DNA of 64,000 nucleotides from contig NZ_FOIB01000013.1 of assembly GCF_900111765.1 (NCBI RefSeq), positions 62,001 to 126,000 of the forward strand, in the 5' to 3' direction. Shown one piece after another: positions 18,847 to 27,800 of this stretch. The notes beneath the pieces were generated by a model. That model was not told the origin of the DNA and ran no database searches. It was given only the letters and a program-made list of their open reading frames with translations. Both the position numbers and the translations under genes were made by a program. Position 1 is the first letter of the stretch. The number at the start of each line of letters is the position of its first letter. Source of the stretch: Myxococcus fulvus (GTDB taxonomy: Bacteria > Myxococcota > Myxococcia > Myxococcales > Myxococcaceae).

Positions 18847-19374
18847 TCAGAAGGTGATGGTGGCGACGACGGTGTCGTTGTACGTGCCGGACGGGACGAC
18901 CTGTCCGCGCGGCACCGTGCCGTAGACAATCACTGGCGTGGACAGGCCCGTGCCGATGTACGGCAGGCCCGTGCCCGCGGTGTTGCCCCAGACCACCAGG
19001 CGCGCCAGGTCCTGGTAGAGGTCATAGGCCAGGTGGTCATTGGAGTTGGTGTTGCGCATGCGGCGGCGCGGCACCGCGTCCGTCGAGCCCGTGGCGGCGT
19101 GGGTGCCCTGGCCCAGCGTCACCACGGCGGTGCTCAGCAGGGTGCACTGCACCGTCAGCGTGCCGGTGCCGAGCAGGTCGATGCCGCCCGCGGAGTTGAT
19201 GACCACCGGGTCGTAGTTGCCGAAGTTGAGCGTGCCGGAGTTGATGGTGCACGCGGACGCGACGGTGGCCGTCACGGTGAGGTTCGCGGTGGCGGTGGCG
19301 GCGTCGGCGCCCGTGGCGGTGAAGACAGCCGCGGCGGCGGTGGCGGCGGCGAGGGTGCTTCGAATGGCTTTCAT
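18847..19374 (-). CDS. Spore coat protein U (SCPU) domain subunit, proximal copy
   Basis: 175 residues. A signal peptide (MKAIRSTLAAATAAAAVFTATGADAA) is followed by an SCPU domain (ATVASACTINSGTLNFGNYDPVVINSAGGIDLLGTGTLTVQC) and YDLYQDLARLVVWGN; it ends in SGTYNDTVVATITF. It is first in the operon and probably the major subunit. The order subunit, chaperone, usher, subunit resembles the Myxococcus mcu spore-coat cluster, which supports a role in the coat of myxospores or a developmental surface structure; that functional link is inference. The ATG at 19374 is chosen for the signal peptide. Confidence 0.9.
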   Translation of the reverse strand: MKAIRSTLAAATAAAAVFTATGADAATATANLTVTATVASACTINSGTLNFGNYDPVVINSAGGIDLLGTGTLTVQCTLLSTAVVTLGQGTHAATGSTDAVPRRRMRNTNSNDHLAYDLYQDLARLVVWGNTAGTGLPYIGTGLSTPVIVYGTVPRGQVVPSGTYNDTVVATITF

Positions 19375-19574
19375 GTGCGTTGCTCCAGCGGCGGATGGGG
19401 GAATCCCTTCCGTGGCGTCTGGCCATTGCAGACTGGGCGCCAACGTGGGGCGCGCCAAGGCGGCCAGGCGTGGGGCGCCTCGCACTTCACGCTCGCGGCG
19501 TGGAGTGCATGGCACTCCCGGCACCGCGGGGCAGGAGACTTTCCACCCCAGGGCGTCCGTCCCGGGACGCGGGG

Positions 19575-19606
19575 CACCCCGGGCGCCAGTCGTGGTGCCC
19601 GGGGTG
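19575..19606 (-). terminator. Hairpin downstream of the chitinase gene
   Basis: Perfect 10-bp arms at 19575-19584 and 19597-19606. The hairpin lies about 70 nt after the chitinase stop and about 200 nt before the first SCPU gene, in an intergenic stretch of 301 bp where nothing else was recognised. There is no T-run. Confidence 0.55.
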
Positions 19607-19675
19607 TGCGGGCCCGGAGGGTGGACGGGTTCCCCTCTCGGGGCCGCTGGTTTCCCTCCCGGGCCCCGCGGGGAC

Positions 19676-21544
19676 TCAGGGCTGGAAGGCCTCCTTCACG
19701 GCATCCAGGGGAGGATTGGCGCCGGTGGAGGGATTGGTGCAACCCTGGTTCAGGGTCCAGATGATGGTGCCGCCGAAGCCGTTGGCGCGGGCCCACGCTC
19801 CCTTGGCGGCGATGGCCTGCGGCGAGTCATATGAAATCCAACGCACGGTGCCGTCCACCACGGGGCGGGTGAAGGTGACGTAGCTGGACTGGGCCGCCGC
19901 GTCCCAGCGGTAGGTGCCGCTGGCGGACAGCTGGAGGATGCGCGCGTAGGTGAAGTCGTTGTCGCTGCCCACGTAGTCGGACCAGTCGGTGTAGGGCTGG
20001 TAGGGGCCGGTGATGTTACGCCAGGCCATGCCGTAGAAGGGCATGCCCATGCCCAGCTTCGCCTTGGGCAGCCCCGCGGCCACCCAGGCGTTGAGGCTGG
20101 AGGACACCGACGTCGGATGCGTGCCGGACTCGCCCGTGAGCGCGGAGCCGTACCACGAATCCCAGCCGCCCCAGGGGCCGGTCATCTCGTACGTCATGAC
20201 GTTCATCTGGTCCATGTAGGGCACCAGGTTGGCGAACCACGGGTCCGCGTCCTCGGGGAAGTTGGCGTTCACCCAGTTGATGGGGATGGTCATCAGCATG
20301 TCGGGCCGCGCCGCGCGCAGCTCCCGCACCAGCGCCAGCAGGTTGGGCTTGTCCTCCGGCTCGATGGGCTCCCAGTCGATGTCCAGGCCGTCGTAGCCGA
20401 AGCTGTCCATGGCGGCGATGAGGTTCTGGACGAAGCGGGCGCGGTTGGCGTTGGAGGCGGCGCCCACCCAGCCGTCGTGCTCTCCGGAGCCGCCCACCAT
20501 GATGAGCGCCTTGCGGCCGGCGGCGTGGGCCCGCGTGGACAGCGTGCGGGCGATGGCCGGCCCGTTGTCGTTGTCGAACTGGGTGTTCACCGTGCCGTCG
20601 GGGTTGGGCGTGACGCGGCCGACCAGGATGTGCGTCAGGGCGCTGAAGTCCACCTTCTCCGGGGGATACAGGTCCGCGTTCCAGCCGGTGTAATAGCCAG
20701 ACACCCACAGCCCGCCGCCGGGCGCGGCGCTGACGGTGACGGTGGCCTCGGCGGACTTGCTGGGGTCCGCGAGGCTCTGGGCCACCACGTGATACGTCCC
20801 GGGCGTGGAGGGCGCGGTGTAGACGCCCGCCTGGGTGACGGCGCCGCCGGCGGTGCCCTCGCGCACGCTCCAGCGCACCTGGGTGTTGGTGGTGCCCGTC
20901 ACGGTGGCGACGAAGGTGCTGGTGCCCCCGGGAGGCAGGGTGACGGCGGGCGGCGAGACCGTGACTTGCACGGGAGCGGGCCCGCCCGAGTCCTCCAGGC
21001 GCACCTCGTCGAAGTAGAGCGTGGGCAGCGGCACCCCGCGCGTCTCCTGTATCACCAGGCCCTTCATTCGCGAGCCGATGGGGAGCAGGGCCGACAGCGG
21101 CACCCGGCACGTCACCCAGGTGTTGGCGACGATGCGTCCGCCGGTGCAGCGGGCGCCCAGGGGCGTGCCCGGGGTGAGCACGTTCTCCTGGAAGGCGCGC
21201 ACCTGCACCGCCGCGGCCTCTCCGCCCGTGCCGCCGTGCACGCGCAGCACCAGCGTGTCCGTGGCCGCCACCACCCGGGGCTCCGTCTGGAAGAACAGGC
21301 CCTCATTCGCTCGCATCGTCACGGAGATGGAGTGTCGTCCTCCGGAGACGGGCGAGGTGTTCGTCAGCGAGTGTTGCGCCCAGGAGAAGTCCTGCCACGG
21401 CGCCACCATGCCATCCAGGTATATCCAGCTCGTGATGGCCAGCCCCTGCTCCTGGGGGCCTTGCGTCCTCGGCGCCTGCGCGTGTGTCCCCCAGGCCGAC
21501 AGCAGCACCACGGCCATGGCCATCCATCCCACCCAGCGTTTCAT
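19676..21544 (-). CDS. Secreted GH18 chitinase
   Basis: 622 residues. Signal peptide (MKRWVGWMAMAVVLLSAWGTHA). Residues about 30-215 form a jelly-roll-like domain with an Ig-like PKD/BIG-type domain after it (VTVSPPAVTLPPGGTSTFVATVTGT). The GH18 barrel starts near residue 300 (LWVSGYYTGWNADLYPPEKVDF). The catalytic motif DGLDIDWE is intact, with the acid Glu392. QMNVMTYEM and the final IIWTLNQG also fit GH18. It should cleave beta-1,4-GlcNAc polymers outside the cell, useful to a predator of fungi. AGGAGA precedes the ATG at 21544. It is an active counterpart to the degenerate GH18-like protein at 8461. Confidence 0.92.
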   Translation of the reverse strand: MKRWVGWMAMAVVLLSAWGTHAQAPRTQGPQEQGLAITSWIYLDGMVAPWQDFSWAQHSLTNTSPVSGGRHSISVTMRANEGLFFQTEPRVVAATDTLVLRVHGGTGGEAAAVQVRAFQENVLTPGTPLGARCTGGRIVANTWVTCRVPLSALLPIGSRMKGLVIQETRGVPLPTLYFDEVRLEDSGGPAPVQVTVSPPAVTLPPGGTSTFVATVTGTTNTQVRWSVREGTAGGAVTQAGVYTAPSTPGTYHVVAQSLADPSKSAEATVTVSAAPGGGLWVSGYYTGWNADLYPPEKVDFSALTHILVGRVTPNPDGTVNTQFDNDNGPAIARTLSTRAHAAGRKALIMVGGSGEHDGWVGAASNANRARFVQNLIAAMDSFGYDGLDIDWEPIEPEDKPNLLALVRELRAARPDMLMTIPINWVNANFPEDADPWFANLVPYMDQMNVMTYEMTGPWGGWDSWYGSALTGESGTHPTSVSSSLNAWVAAGLPKAKLGMGMPFYGMAWRNITGPYQPYTDWSDYVGSDNDFTYARILQLSASGTYRWDAAAQSSYVTFTRPVVDGTVRWISYDSPQAIAAKGAWARANGFGGTIIWTLNQGCTNPSTGANPPLDAVKEAFQP

Positions 21545-21947
21545 GTGTTCTCCTCTCGGGGCATGTCGGGCACCGCGCTCAGCTGCGGCGTCGCACGGGC
21601 CATGAGCCCCGGTGGCGGTCCGAGATGGTCCGGCCACGACAGGCAAGCTGGGTGAAGGGTCCCCGGCGGAAAACCCCGCCCCCAGTCCCAGACGGCGGCC
21701 GTGAGACGACATTCACGCGGCGGCTGGGACAATGAATGGCGTCAATCCCTTACAGAAGAGGCGCCCTCGTCTGGGATTCGAGACACCCTCTGTCGGCTCC
21801 AGGGGTGGTGATTCGGACCCGGCTTGCGCGCGGCGTCCCGCCGTGGGTGGGCCTGGGTGGACATGGCGCCTGTCGGTCGGTTGGTCCTAGCATCCGTGGG
21901 CGAGCCGCGACCGGGAACCTTGAGGAATCGCTGGGGGTGGGGCGGAC
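21545..21947. other. Intergenic region, no gene recognised
   Basis: 403 bp between the divergent chitinase gene and the decayed locus. It must hold the chitinase promoter, but no clear -35/-10 pair or operator was found. No RNA gene was recognised. Confidence 0.5.
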
Positions 21948-22500
21948 ATGAGCAAGTGGGGCGTGGGCGCGTCGCCGGAGGCGACCGATGATGTGCTCTC
22001 CACGGGTTCTCTCGTGGAGGGCTTCCGGGTGCTGCGGCTGCTCGGCGAGGGCGCTTCGGGGCGAAGCCGCTCGGCTTCCGCATCTTCGACAACCTCCAGT
22101 TGAGCAGCTACACCGCCATCACCGACGAGAAGACCACGGTCCGCAATGACGCCTCACCGGAGGATGCCGCCAAGGCGAGCAATCTCGAGAACTTCATCGA
22201 GGCAGGAGGGAACCTGACCCTCACGGGAAAGCTGCCCCTGATGGCCATCATCCCGCCGACCCCCGTCCGGCGGGCAGGGGCTGCGCACCATCGCCTCCAT
22301 GCGCGTCATGGAGCTCATCAACGCGGATGTCGAGCCGCTCGGCGTCTCCTCGGACAAAGGGTTCGGGTGCGCCAGCTCGGCCTGCGCTTCTATGGACAGA
22401 CGGCTGCCATCGAGGATGGGACGTCATGGTCATCATGGGACCCGCGAAGATGCGGGGGCCGTGGATCCTCTCGGTGGGCATCGCCCCCTTCGCGCCATGA
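21948..22500 (+). pseudogene. Decayed locus: Hanks-type kinase N-terminus joined to a multiply frameshifted coding remnant
   Basis: An ATG at 21948 opens a kinase-like start (GSLVEGFRVLRLLGEGASG, the glycine-rich ATP loop) that ends at a TGA at 22101 after 51 codons. Protein-like sequence then continues in other frames. Frame of 22100: GFRIFDNLQLSSYTAITDEK to LTLTGKLPLMAIIPPTP. Frame of 22299: GQGLRTIASMRVMELINADV. Frame of 22100 again: VRQLGLRFYGQTAAIEDG. Frame of 22420: DVMVIMGPAKMRGPWILSV, ending at the TGA at 22498. Each segment looks like real protein, so at least three single-base indels and probably one deletion junction near 22060 have destroyed the gene or genes. The identity of the second part is unknown. 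Confidence 0.65.
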
Positions 22501-22591
22501 GGCGCCGACGACTCAGGTGGTTTGCGGGGGTGCTCTGAATCCCAGGTTCCACTACACTTCCAGGAAACCTGTGACTCCCAGTTGGAGACGA

Positions 22592-23341
22592 ATGATGTCC
22601 AGTGCCTTTCCGCGCACCCTGCGAAGCCTCGCCGCCATGGCGGCCCTCCTGTCCCTGACCGCCTGTGGCGACGACGACGACAACACCCCCGAGCCGCCCG
22701 GGCCCCTGGCGTGTGACGCCTCCACCTACGCCGAGGCCGTGCGCAACGCGGCGGAGCCCACGAGCGCGGACATCTCCACGGACCTGTGGGCCATCAGCCC
22801 GTCCAACACGAAGCTCGTCTGGAACGCGGACAAGACGGCCGTGCGCATGGCCATCTGGACCACATTCCAGGGCTACACGGTGGGCCAGAACACGCTGACG
22901 CGCGAGGTGTGGGTCACCCCCGCGCCGCAGCTGCAGACGTTCTGCAAGACCGTTCCCCAGGACAAGCTGGTGGCGCGCGTCAACCAGTACCTGGGCCTGC
23001 CCCCCGCGGGCGAGAGCGACAGCGGGCGCTACATCGTCGAGCTGTGGGTGAAGCCCTCGGACATGTTCCGGCCCTGCCCGGACTCGGAGATCGACGACGG
23101 CAGCTGCGGCCTGCAGTTCCCCGAGTCGGCCACCAACGAGCACAAGAACTGGATGAACGCGTACTTCGCCTCCAGCTACGGCTTCTGGCAGCGCACCCAG
23201 TACCCGTGGACCGGCCTGGGCTACACGTATGACTGGTGCAACGCCGACACGCACGTCGGCGCCAGCGAGTACGTGGTCCGCTCCGCCTCCATCGTCGAGG
23301 TGACCGGCAAGTTCGAGCGCGCCGTCTACTGCGCGCAGTAG
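22592..23341 (+). CDS. Lipoprotein of unknown function
   Basis: 249 residues. Signal peptide MSSAFPRTLRSLAAMAALLSLTAC ends in lipobox LTAC, followed by an acidic/Pro linker (GDDDDNTPEPPGP). The mature domain of about 200 residues has six cysteines (CDASTY, FCKTV, RPCPDSE, GSCGLQ, DWCNAD, YCAQ) and is rich in Trp and Tyr, suggesting a disulphide-stabilised surface or periplasmic domain. The ORF is open far upstream into the decayed locus. ATG 22592 or 22595 is chosen because GGAG at 22584-22587 precedes them and the signal begins there. No family is recognised. Confidence 0.8.
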   Translation: MMSSAFPRTLRSLAAMAALLSLTACGDDDDNTPEPPGPLACDASTYAEAVRNAAEPTSADISTDLWAISPSNTKLVWNADKTAVRMAIWTTFQGYTVGQNTLTREVWVTPAPQLQTFCKTVPQDKLVARVNQYLGLPPAGESDSGRYIVELWVKPSDMFRPCPDSEIDDGSCGLQFPESATNEHKNWMNAYFASSYGFWQRTQYPWTGLGYTYDWCNADTHVGASEYVVRSASIVEVTGKFERAVYCAQ

Positions 23342-23362
23342 TCGCCAACCCCTCCCACCGGT

Positions 23363-23385
23363 CCGCTCACCGCAACAGTGAGCGG
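23363..23385. terminator. Hairpin between convergent genes
   Basis: Arms 23363-23370 and 23378-23385 are perfect complements with a 7-nt loop. It overlaps the last codons of the NIPSNAP gene and lies 21 bp after the lipoprotein stop, so it could serve both directions. Confidence 0.5.
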
Positions 23386-24197
23386 GCCGTGGGCTCCAGC
23401 AACAGCGTCTCCGGCTCGGCCTTCAGCTTCGCGCGCAGCCCCGGGCGCACCGTCTGCTTCCAGTCGCGAGAGCCCTCCAGCCTCTCCTCGTGCGCGCGGT
23501 ACGCCTCCCGGCTCGCGAACCGCGTGAAGTAGACGACCACGTGCTCCCCTTCCCGCACGGGCAGCGCCGGGAAGGTGTTCGTCGCGTGCTCACTCTGGAA
23601 CACCGCCAGGGGCGTGGCCCCCGCCTTCGTCAGCTCCGGCACCAGCTTCCCCTCGACGTACTCCACGAACGCCGCGTCCACGGGCACGTCACGGTGGAGA
23701 ATCGTCGCCACGACGAGTGAGCCGGGCACCTCGCGCGCCTCCACGCCCGGACGCGCCTGCGACGGCGCGGGGAACCCCCGCCGACCCGGGAGCGGCTTCA
23801 ACAGGAGCACGTTCGACGAGTCCAGCATCGTCGCGTTCGCGGCCTCCCGGTGCTCTTTCCACACCGGGCTGCCATAGAACGACTTCAGCGCCCCCTCGCG
23901 CGTCACCATGTCCGGAAAGCCGCGCAGCCACACGAAGCGCTCGGGCCTCGCCGCGTCCCGGAACTGGCCGACGAGCCGGGCGCCTCGCGACTCCTGGCTC
24001 TCGATGAACTCCCGCTCGAACAGCGAGACGAGCACGTCCCGCTGCCCCTCGCGCAGCGTGTACTGCCTCAACTCCAGCACGGCACAGCATTCATCCGACG
24101 ACGGTTTCACGGGCGTGACTCCAGCACCGGAGGCTGGCGGGCGCGCGTGGGCCGTCCACGTCAGGGACAAACAGAGGGCGAGGAGGGACAGTCGCAT
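23367..24197 (-). CDS. NIPSNAP-family (dimeric alpha/beta barrel) exported protein
   Basis: 276 residues. A cleavable-looking signal (MRLSLLALCLSLTWTAHA) is followed by two ferredoxin-like halves. The first has the NIPSNAP opening CCAVLELRQYTLREGQRDVLVSLFEREFIESQE, with VWLRGFPDM and FYGSPVWKEHREAANATM. The second repeats the pattern (HVVVYFTRFASREAYRAHEERL). Such domains occur in small-molecule monooxygenases and binding proteins; no activity can be assigned. The export signal is unusual for this family. Confidence 0.8.
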   Translation of the reverse strand: MRLSLLALCLSLTWTAHARPPASGAGVTPVKPSSDECCAVLELRQYTLREGQRDVLVSLFEREFIESQESRGARLVGQFRDAARPERFVWLRGFPDMVTREGALKSFYGSPVWKEHREAANATMLDSSNVLLLKPLPGRRGFPAPSQARPGVEAREVPGSLVVATILHRDVPVDAAFVEYVEGKLVPELTKAGATPLAVFQSEHATNTFPALPVREGEHVVVYFTRFASREAYRAHEERLEGSRDWKQTVRPGLRAKLKAEPETLLLEPTARSLLR

Positions 24198-24198
24198 C

Positions 24199-24222
24199 GG
24201 GCCTTCCGGAAGAAGAAGGCCC
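24199..24222 (-). terminator. Hairpin between ridA and the NIPSNAP gene
   Basis: Perfect 8-bp arms at 24199-24206 and 24215-24222. It lies after the RidA stop and directly before the NIPSNAP start on the minus strand, so it may end ridA transcripts or structure the NIPSNAP leader. Confidence 0.45.
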
Positions 24223-24282
24223 CACGGTACGGACGAATCAGGTCAGTTCCGGTCCTCATTCGGACGGCCCGCGCCCCGCGGC

Positions 24283-24675
24283 TCAGGGCACGTAGGCGAC
24301 GCAGTCGATCTCCACCATCAATCCCTCGTCGGGGAGCGCCGACACCTGCACGGTGGTGCGCGCGGGGCGGTGTCCGGCGAAGACGCGCTCGTAGACGGCG
24401 TTCATCCGGCGGAAGTCCTTCATGTCCGTCAGGAAGACACCGCAGCGCAGGACGTGCTGGAGGCTGGAGCCGCCCGCGACGAGGATGCGCTCGAGGTTGC
24501 GCAGCACCTGCTCCGTCTGCGCCTCGATTCCCTCCGCCTGCTTCCCGGTGGCCGGGTCCGTGGCGGCCTGTCCGGAGACGAAGAGCAGCGACTCCAGCTT
24601 CATCGCGGGCGAGTAGGGGCCCACGGGCTTGGGCAGCCCCGGCGCACTCACGACTTCGTGTTTCGTCGACGTCAT
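24283..24675 (-). CDS. ridA: RidA/YjgF family enamine/imine deaminase
   Basis: 130 residues, normal for the family. Visible signatures are PVGPYSPAM at the start, LLFVSGQAATDPATG, QVLRNLERILVAGGSSLQHVL and the C-terminal PARTTVQVSALPDEGLMVEIDCVAY with the conserved arginine that binds the carboxylate. RidA hydrolyses reactive 2-aminoacrylate-type enamines formed by PLP enzymes. The ATG at 24675 follows a strong AGGAGG by nine bases. It diverges from the Kelch gene. Confidence 0.93.
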   Translation of the reverse strand: MTSTKHEVVSAPGLPKPVGPYSPAMKLESLLFVSGQAATDPATGKQAEGIEAQTEQVLRNLERILVAGGSSLQHVLRCGVFLTDMKDFRRMNAVYERVFAGHRPARTTVQVSALPDEGLMVEIDCVAYVP

Positions 24676-24850
24676 GGATGGATGCCTCCTGGCGCCAGGG
24701 ACCCCACATGACCTCCCAGGGCGAGTCAAGTGGGTCCGGTTCAAGGAAAAGCGTGATACAGCGTGCGTCGACACGCGCGGGTCCTTCCGCGTGGCACGCG
24801 CCCCGGCGCGTAGGCCCGTGATTCACACTCGGGTCCTGGGAGGGTGACAG

Positions 24851-27800
24851 ATGCAGTCGAGATGCGTCTTGCAACGCCTGGTCTTGATGCTGTGCTGTGC
24901 CGTGGTGTGGTCGTGCGAGCAACAGCGCGAACTGCCCGCGGCGGAGGATGCGCTCGCCCTGGCCCGGAGCTACTTCCCGGAGCTCGCCACGGACGAGGGC
25001 GCCCCCAGGCGCTTCTCCTCGTCGGACACGCCGGCCTCCGGAAAGGATGCTCGGGCGCTGACGGCCCGGCTCATCGGGAGCGGGACGCTGGAGATTTCCA
25101 CCCGGGGGCTGTCCTTCCGGGTCGAGTCGTCGCCGGGTGAGGCCGACCACGGGACGCCGCGCCATGAGGGCGCGGTCTCGTACGTGGGCGAGCGGCACTT
25201 CTTCTTCCCGGTGGGCGGCTTCGCGGAGCTGAGCCAGGGCTGGCGCGGCTCGCGCATCGAGGAGGCCTGGGTGGTGGACGCCTCCGAGCCCACCCACCGC
25301 GCCGAGTACCGCGTCACGCTCCCGGCCACGGTGACGCGGCTGCGGGACACGGGCGAGGTCATCGAGTTCCTCGACGAGGACGGCTCGCCGGTGCTGCGCT
25401 TCCACCCGTCCGAGGTCCGTGACGCGGAAGGAACCTCCCGTCGCGGGGCGGCGCGGCTGTCGGGCGTGCGCGAGAGCGCCGTCGCGAAGGTGTTCGACGT
25501 CGTGAGCCCCCAGGTGGGCATCGTCTCGGAGGTCGCGCTCGCGGGGCTCCAGGCGCCGCTGGTGGTCGACCCCGGCTGGTCCTCGACGGGGGTGATGGCG
25601 ACCGCGCGGGCCCAGCACGCCGCCATCCCGCTGACGGATGGCTCCGTCCTGGCGGTGGGCGGCGTCAACAGCCTGGGCTTCGTCACCAGCGCGGAGCGGT
25701 TCGACCCCACGCGGGGCGCCTGGTCCGTCGTCGCGGCCCCGGGCATCACCGGCAATACGACGGTGGGGCTGATGCTGCCGTCGGGCAGGGCCGTCGCCTT
25801 CACGGACGGCAGCCAGACGGGGCGCCTGTACGACGCGGCGGCGAACACCTGGACCGCCACGGGCGCGATGTCCGCGAACCGGTCGCTGCCGACCGCCACG
25901 CTGCTGTCCTCGGGGCAGGTGCTGGTCGCGGGCGGCTCCAACCTGGCGACGGCGGAGCTGTACGACCCGACGACGAACACCTTCACGGCCACGGGCGCCA
26001 TGTCCACGGTCCGCCGTGCCCACGTCGCGGCGCGGCTGAGGGATGGCCGGGTGCTGGTGGTCAGTGGCTTCAACAACACCGAGATCGAGGTTCCCACCGC
26101 GGAGATCTACGACCCCACCGCCGGTACCTGGACGCTCGCGGCCCCGCCCCTGGTGCCGCGTCACTACGCGACCGGGACGCTGCTGCCCGATGGCCGGGTG
26201 CTGCTCGCGGGTGGCCGTACGCGCACGGATGTCACCACGCACGCGGAGCTCTACGACCCCACGGCCAACACCTGGACCGCGACGGGCGCGCTGCGTCTTC
26301 CTCGCAACGGACACACGGCCACGCTGCTGCCGGATGGGAAGGTCGTGGTCATGGGCGGTTCGGACTTCGGGAGGGTGGGGCAGACGGTCTCGGAAATCTA
26401 TGACCCGGCGACGGGGACCTGGAGCGACGCGGGCACGTTGGCCGCGGGCCGCGAGAACGCCACCGCCACGCTGCTCGTCACCGGGCAGGTGCTGGTCGCC
26501 GGCGGCTTCAACCAGTCTGGGGGCTCCACGGTCTTCTCCGCGGAGACGGACCGCTACGAGGCCTCCAGCTCCCGCTGGACGCCGGCCGGCGCGCTGGCGA
26601 CGGCGCGCGAGGCCCAGTCGGCCGTGCTGCTGCCCTCGGGACAGGTGCTGGTCGCCGGAGGCCGCGCCGACACGGGCGTGCTCGGCGACACGGAGCGCTA
26701 CACGCCCGCGAGTGACGCGTGGGCCCCCGCGGCCCCGATGAGCACGACGCGCGAGCGCGCCACGTTGACGCTGCTGCGCTCGGGTCAGGTGCTCGCCATC
26801 GGCGGCGCCAACGACGGCGGCGCGCGCCTGTCCTCGGCGGAGCGGTACGACCCGACGACGGACACCTGGGCCCCGGCGGGGAACATGGCGGGCGCGCGCG
26901 ATGGCCACACCGCCACGCTGCTCGCGACGGGCGACGTGCTGGTGACGGGCGGACGGCTCGCGGGCGTGACGGAGATCTACGACGTGGCCGCCAACACCTG
27001 GCGTCCGGTGGCCACGACCCCGGAGACCCGCACGAACCACGCCGCGGTGCTGTTGCCGGACGGTCGGGTGCTGGTGGCGGGAGGCCGCTTCTCCGCGACG
27101 TCGGTCAACTCGGCGGAGATATATGACCCGGCCCTGGACACGTGGAACCCCGTCGCGTCGCTCGCGGAGGGCCGGGCCCGCTTCTCGCTGACCCTGCTGC
27201 CGTCCGGGCGGGTGCTGGCAGCGGGAGGCCTGTCGCCCACGGCCCAGACGGCGACGGCGGAGCTGTACGACCCGACGACCAACACCTGGTCTCCCGCGGG
27301 GAGTCTCACCACCGCGCGGTCCGACCACTCCGCCGTGCTGCTGCCCTCCGGGCGCGTGCTCGTCGCGGGTGGCGAGGGCGCGGCGGGCGTGCTGAACAGC
27401 GCGGAGCTGTACGACCCGGTGACGAACACGTGGCAGCCCGCGGCGAACCTGCCCGAGGGCCGGACGCTCTCGAATCTCATCATGCTGTCCACCGGCGAGG
27501 CGCTGACCTTCGGCGGACAGGACTCGGGCGGCCTCTGGCTGACGAGCGCCTTGCGCTACGACGACACGGGCGCGCAGCCCGCGTGGCGGCCGACGGTGGC
27601 CACGCCGGACCAGGTGCCCATCGGCTGCCCGGTGCGCATCACCGGCACGGGGTTCCAGGGCATCTCCGGCGCCAGCTCGGGTGACTACCGCGACTCCTCG
27701 ACGGCCTTCCCGCAGGTGCGCCTGCAGGCCGTCGAGGGCCGGCGGCTGTGGAGCCTGCCGGGCAGCGACATGTCCGCCACGGGCGTGACGGCCACCATCC

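Noticed and set aside
22100-22591. Extended N-terminus of the lipoprotein at 22592
   Set aside because: The frame is open from 22100, but a GGAG site and a lipoprotein signal mark the start at 22592-22595, and the upstream part is the decayed locus.
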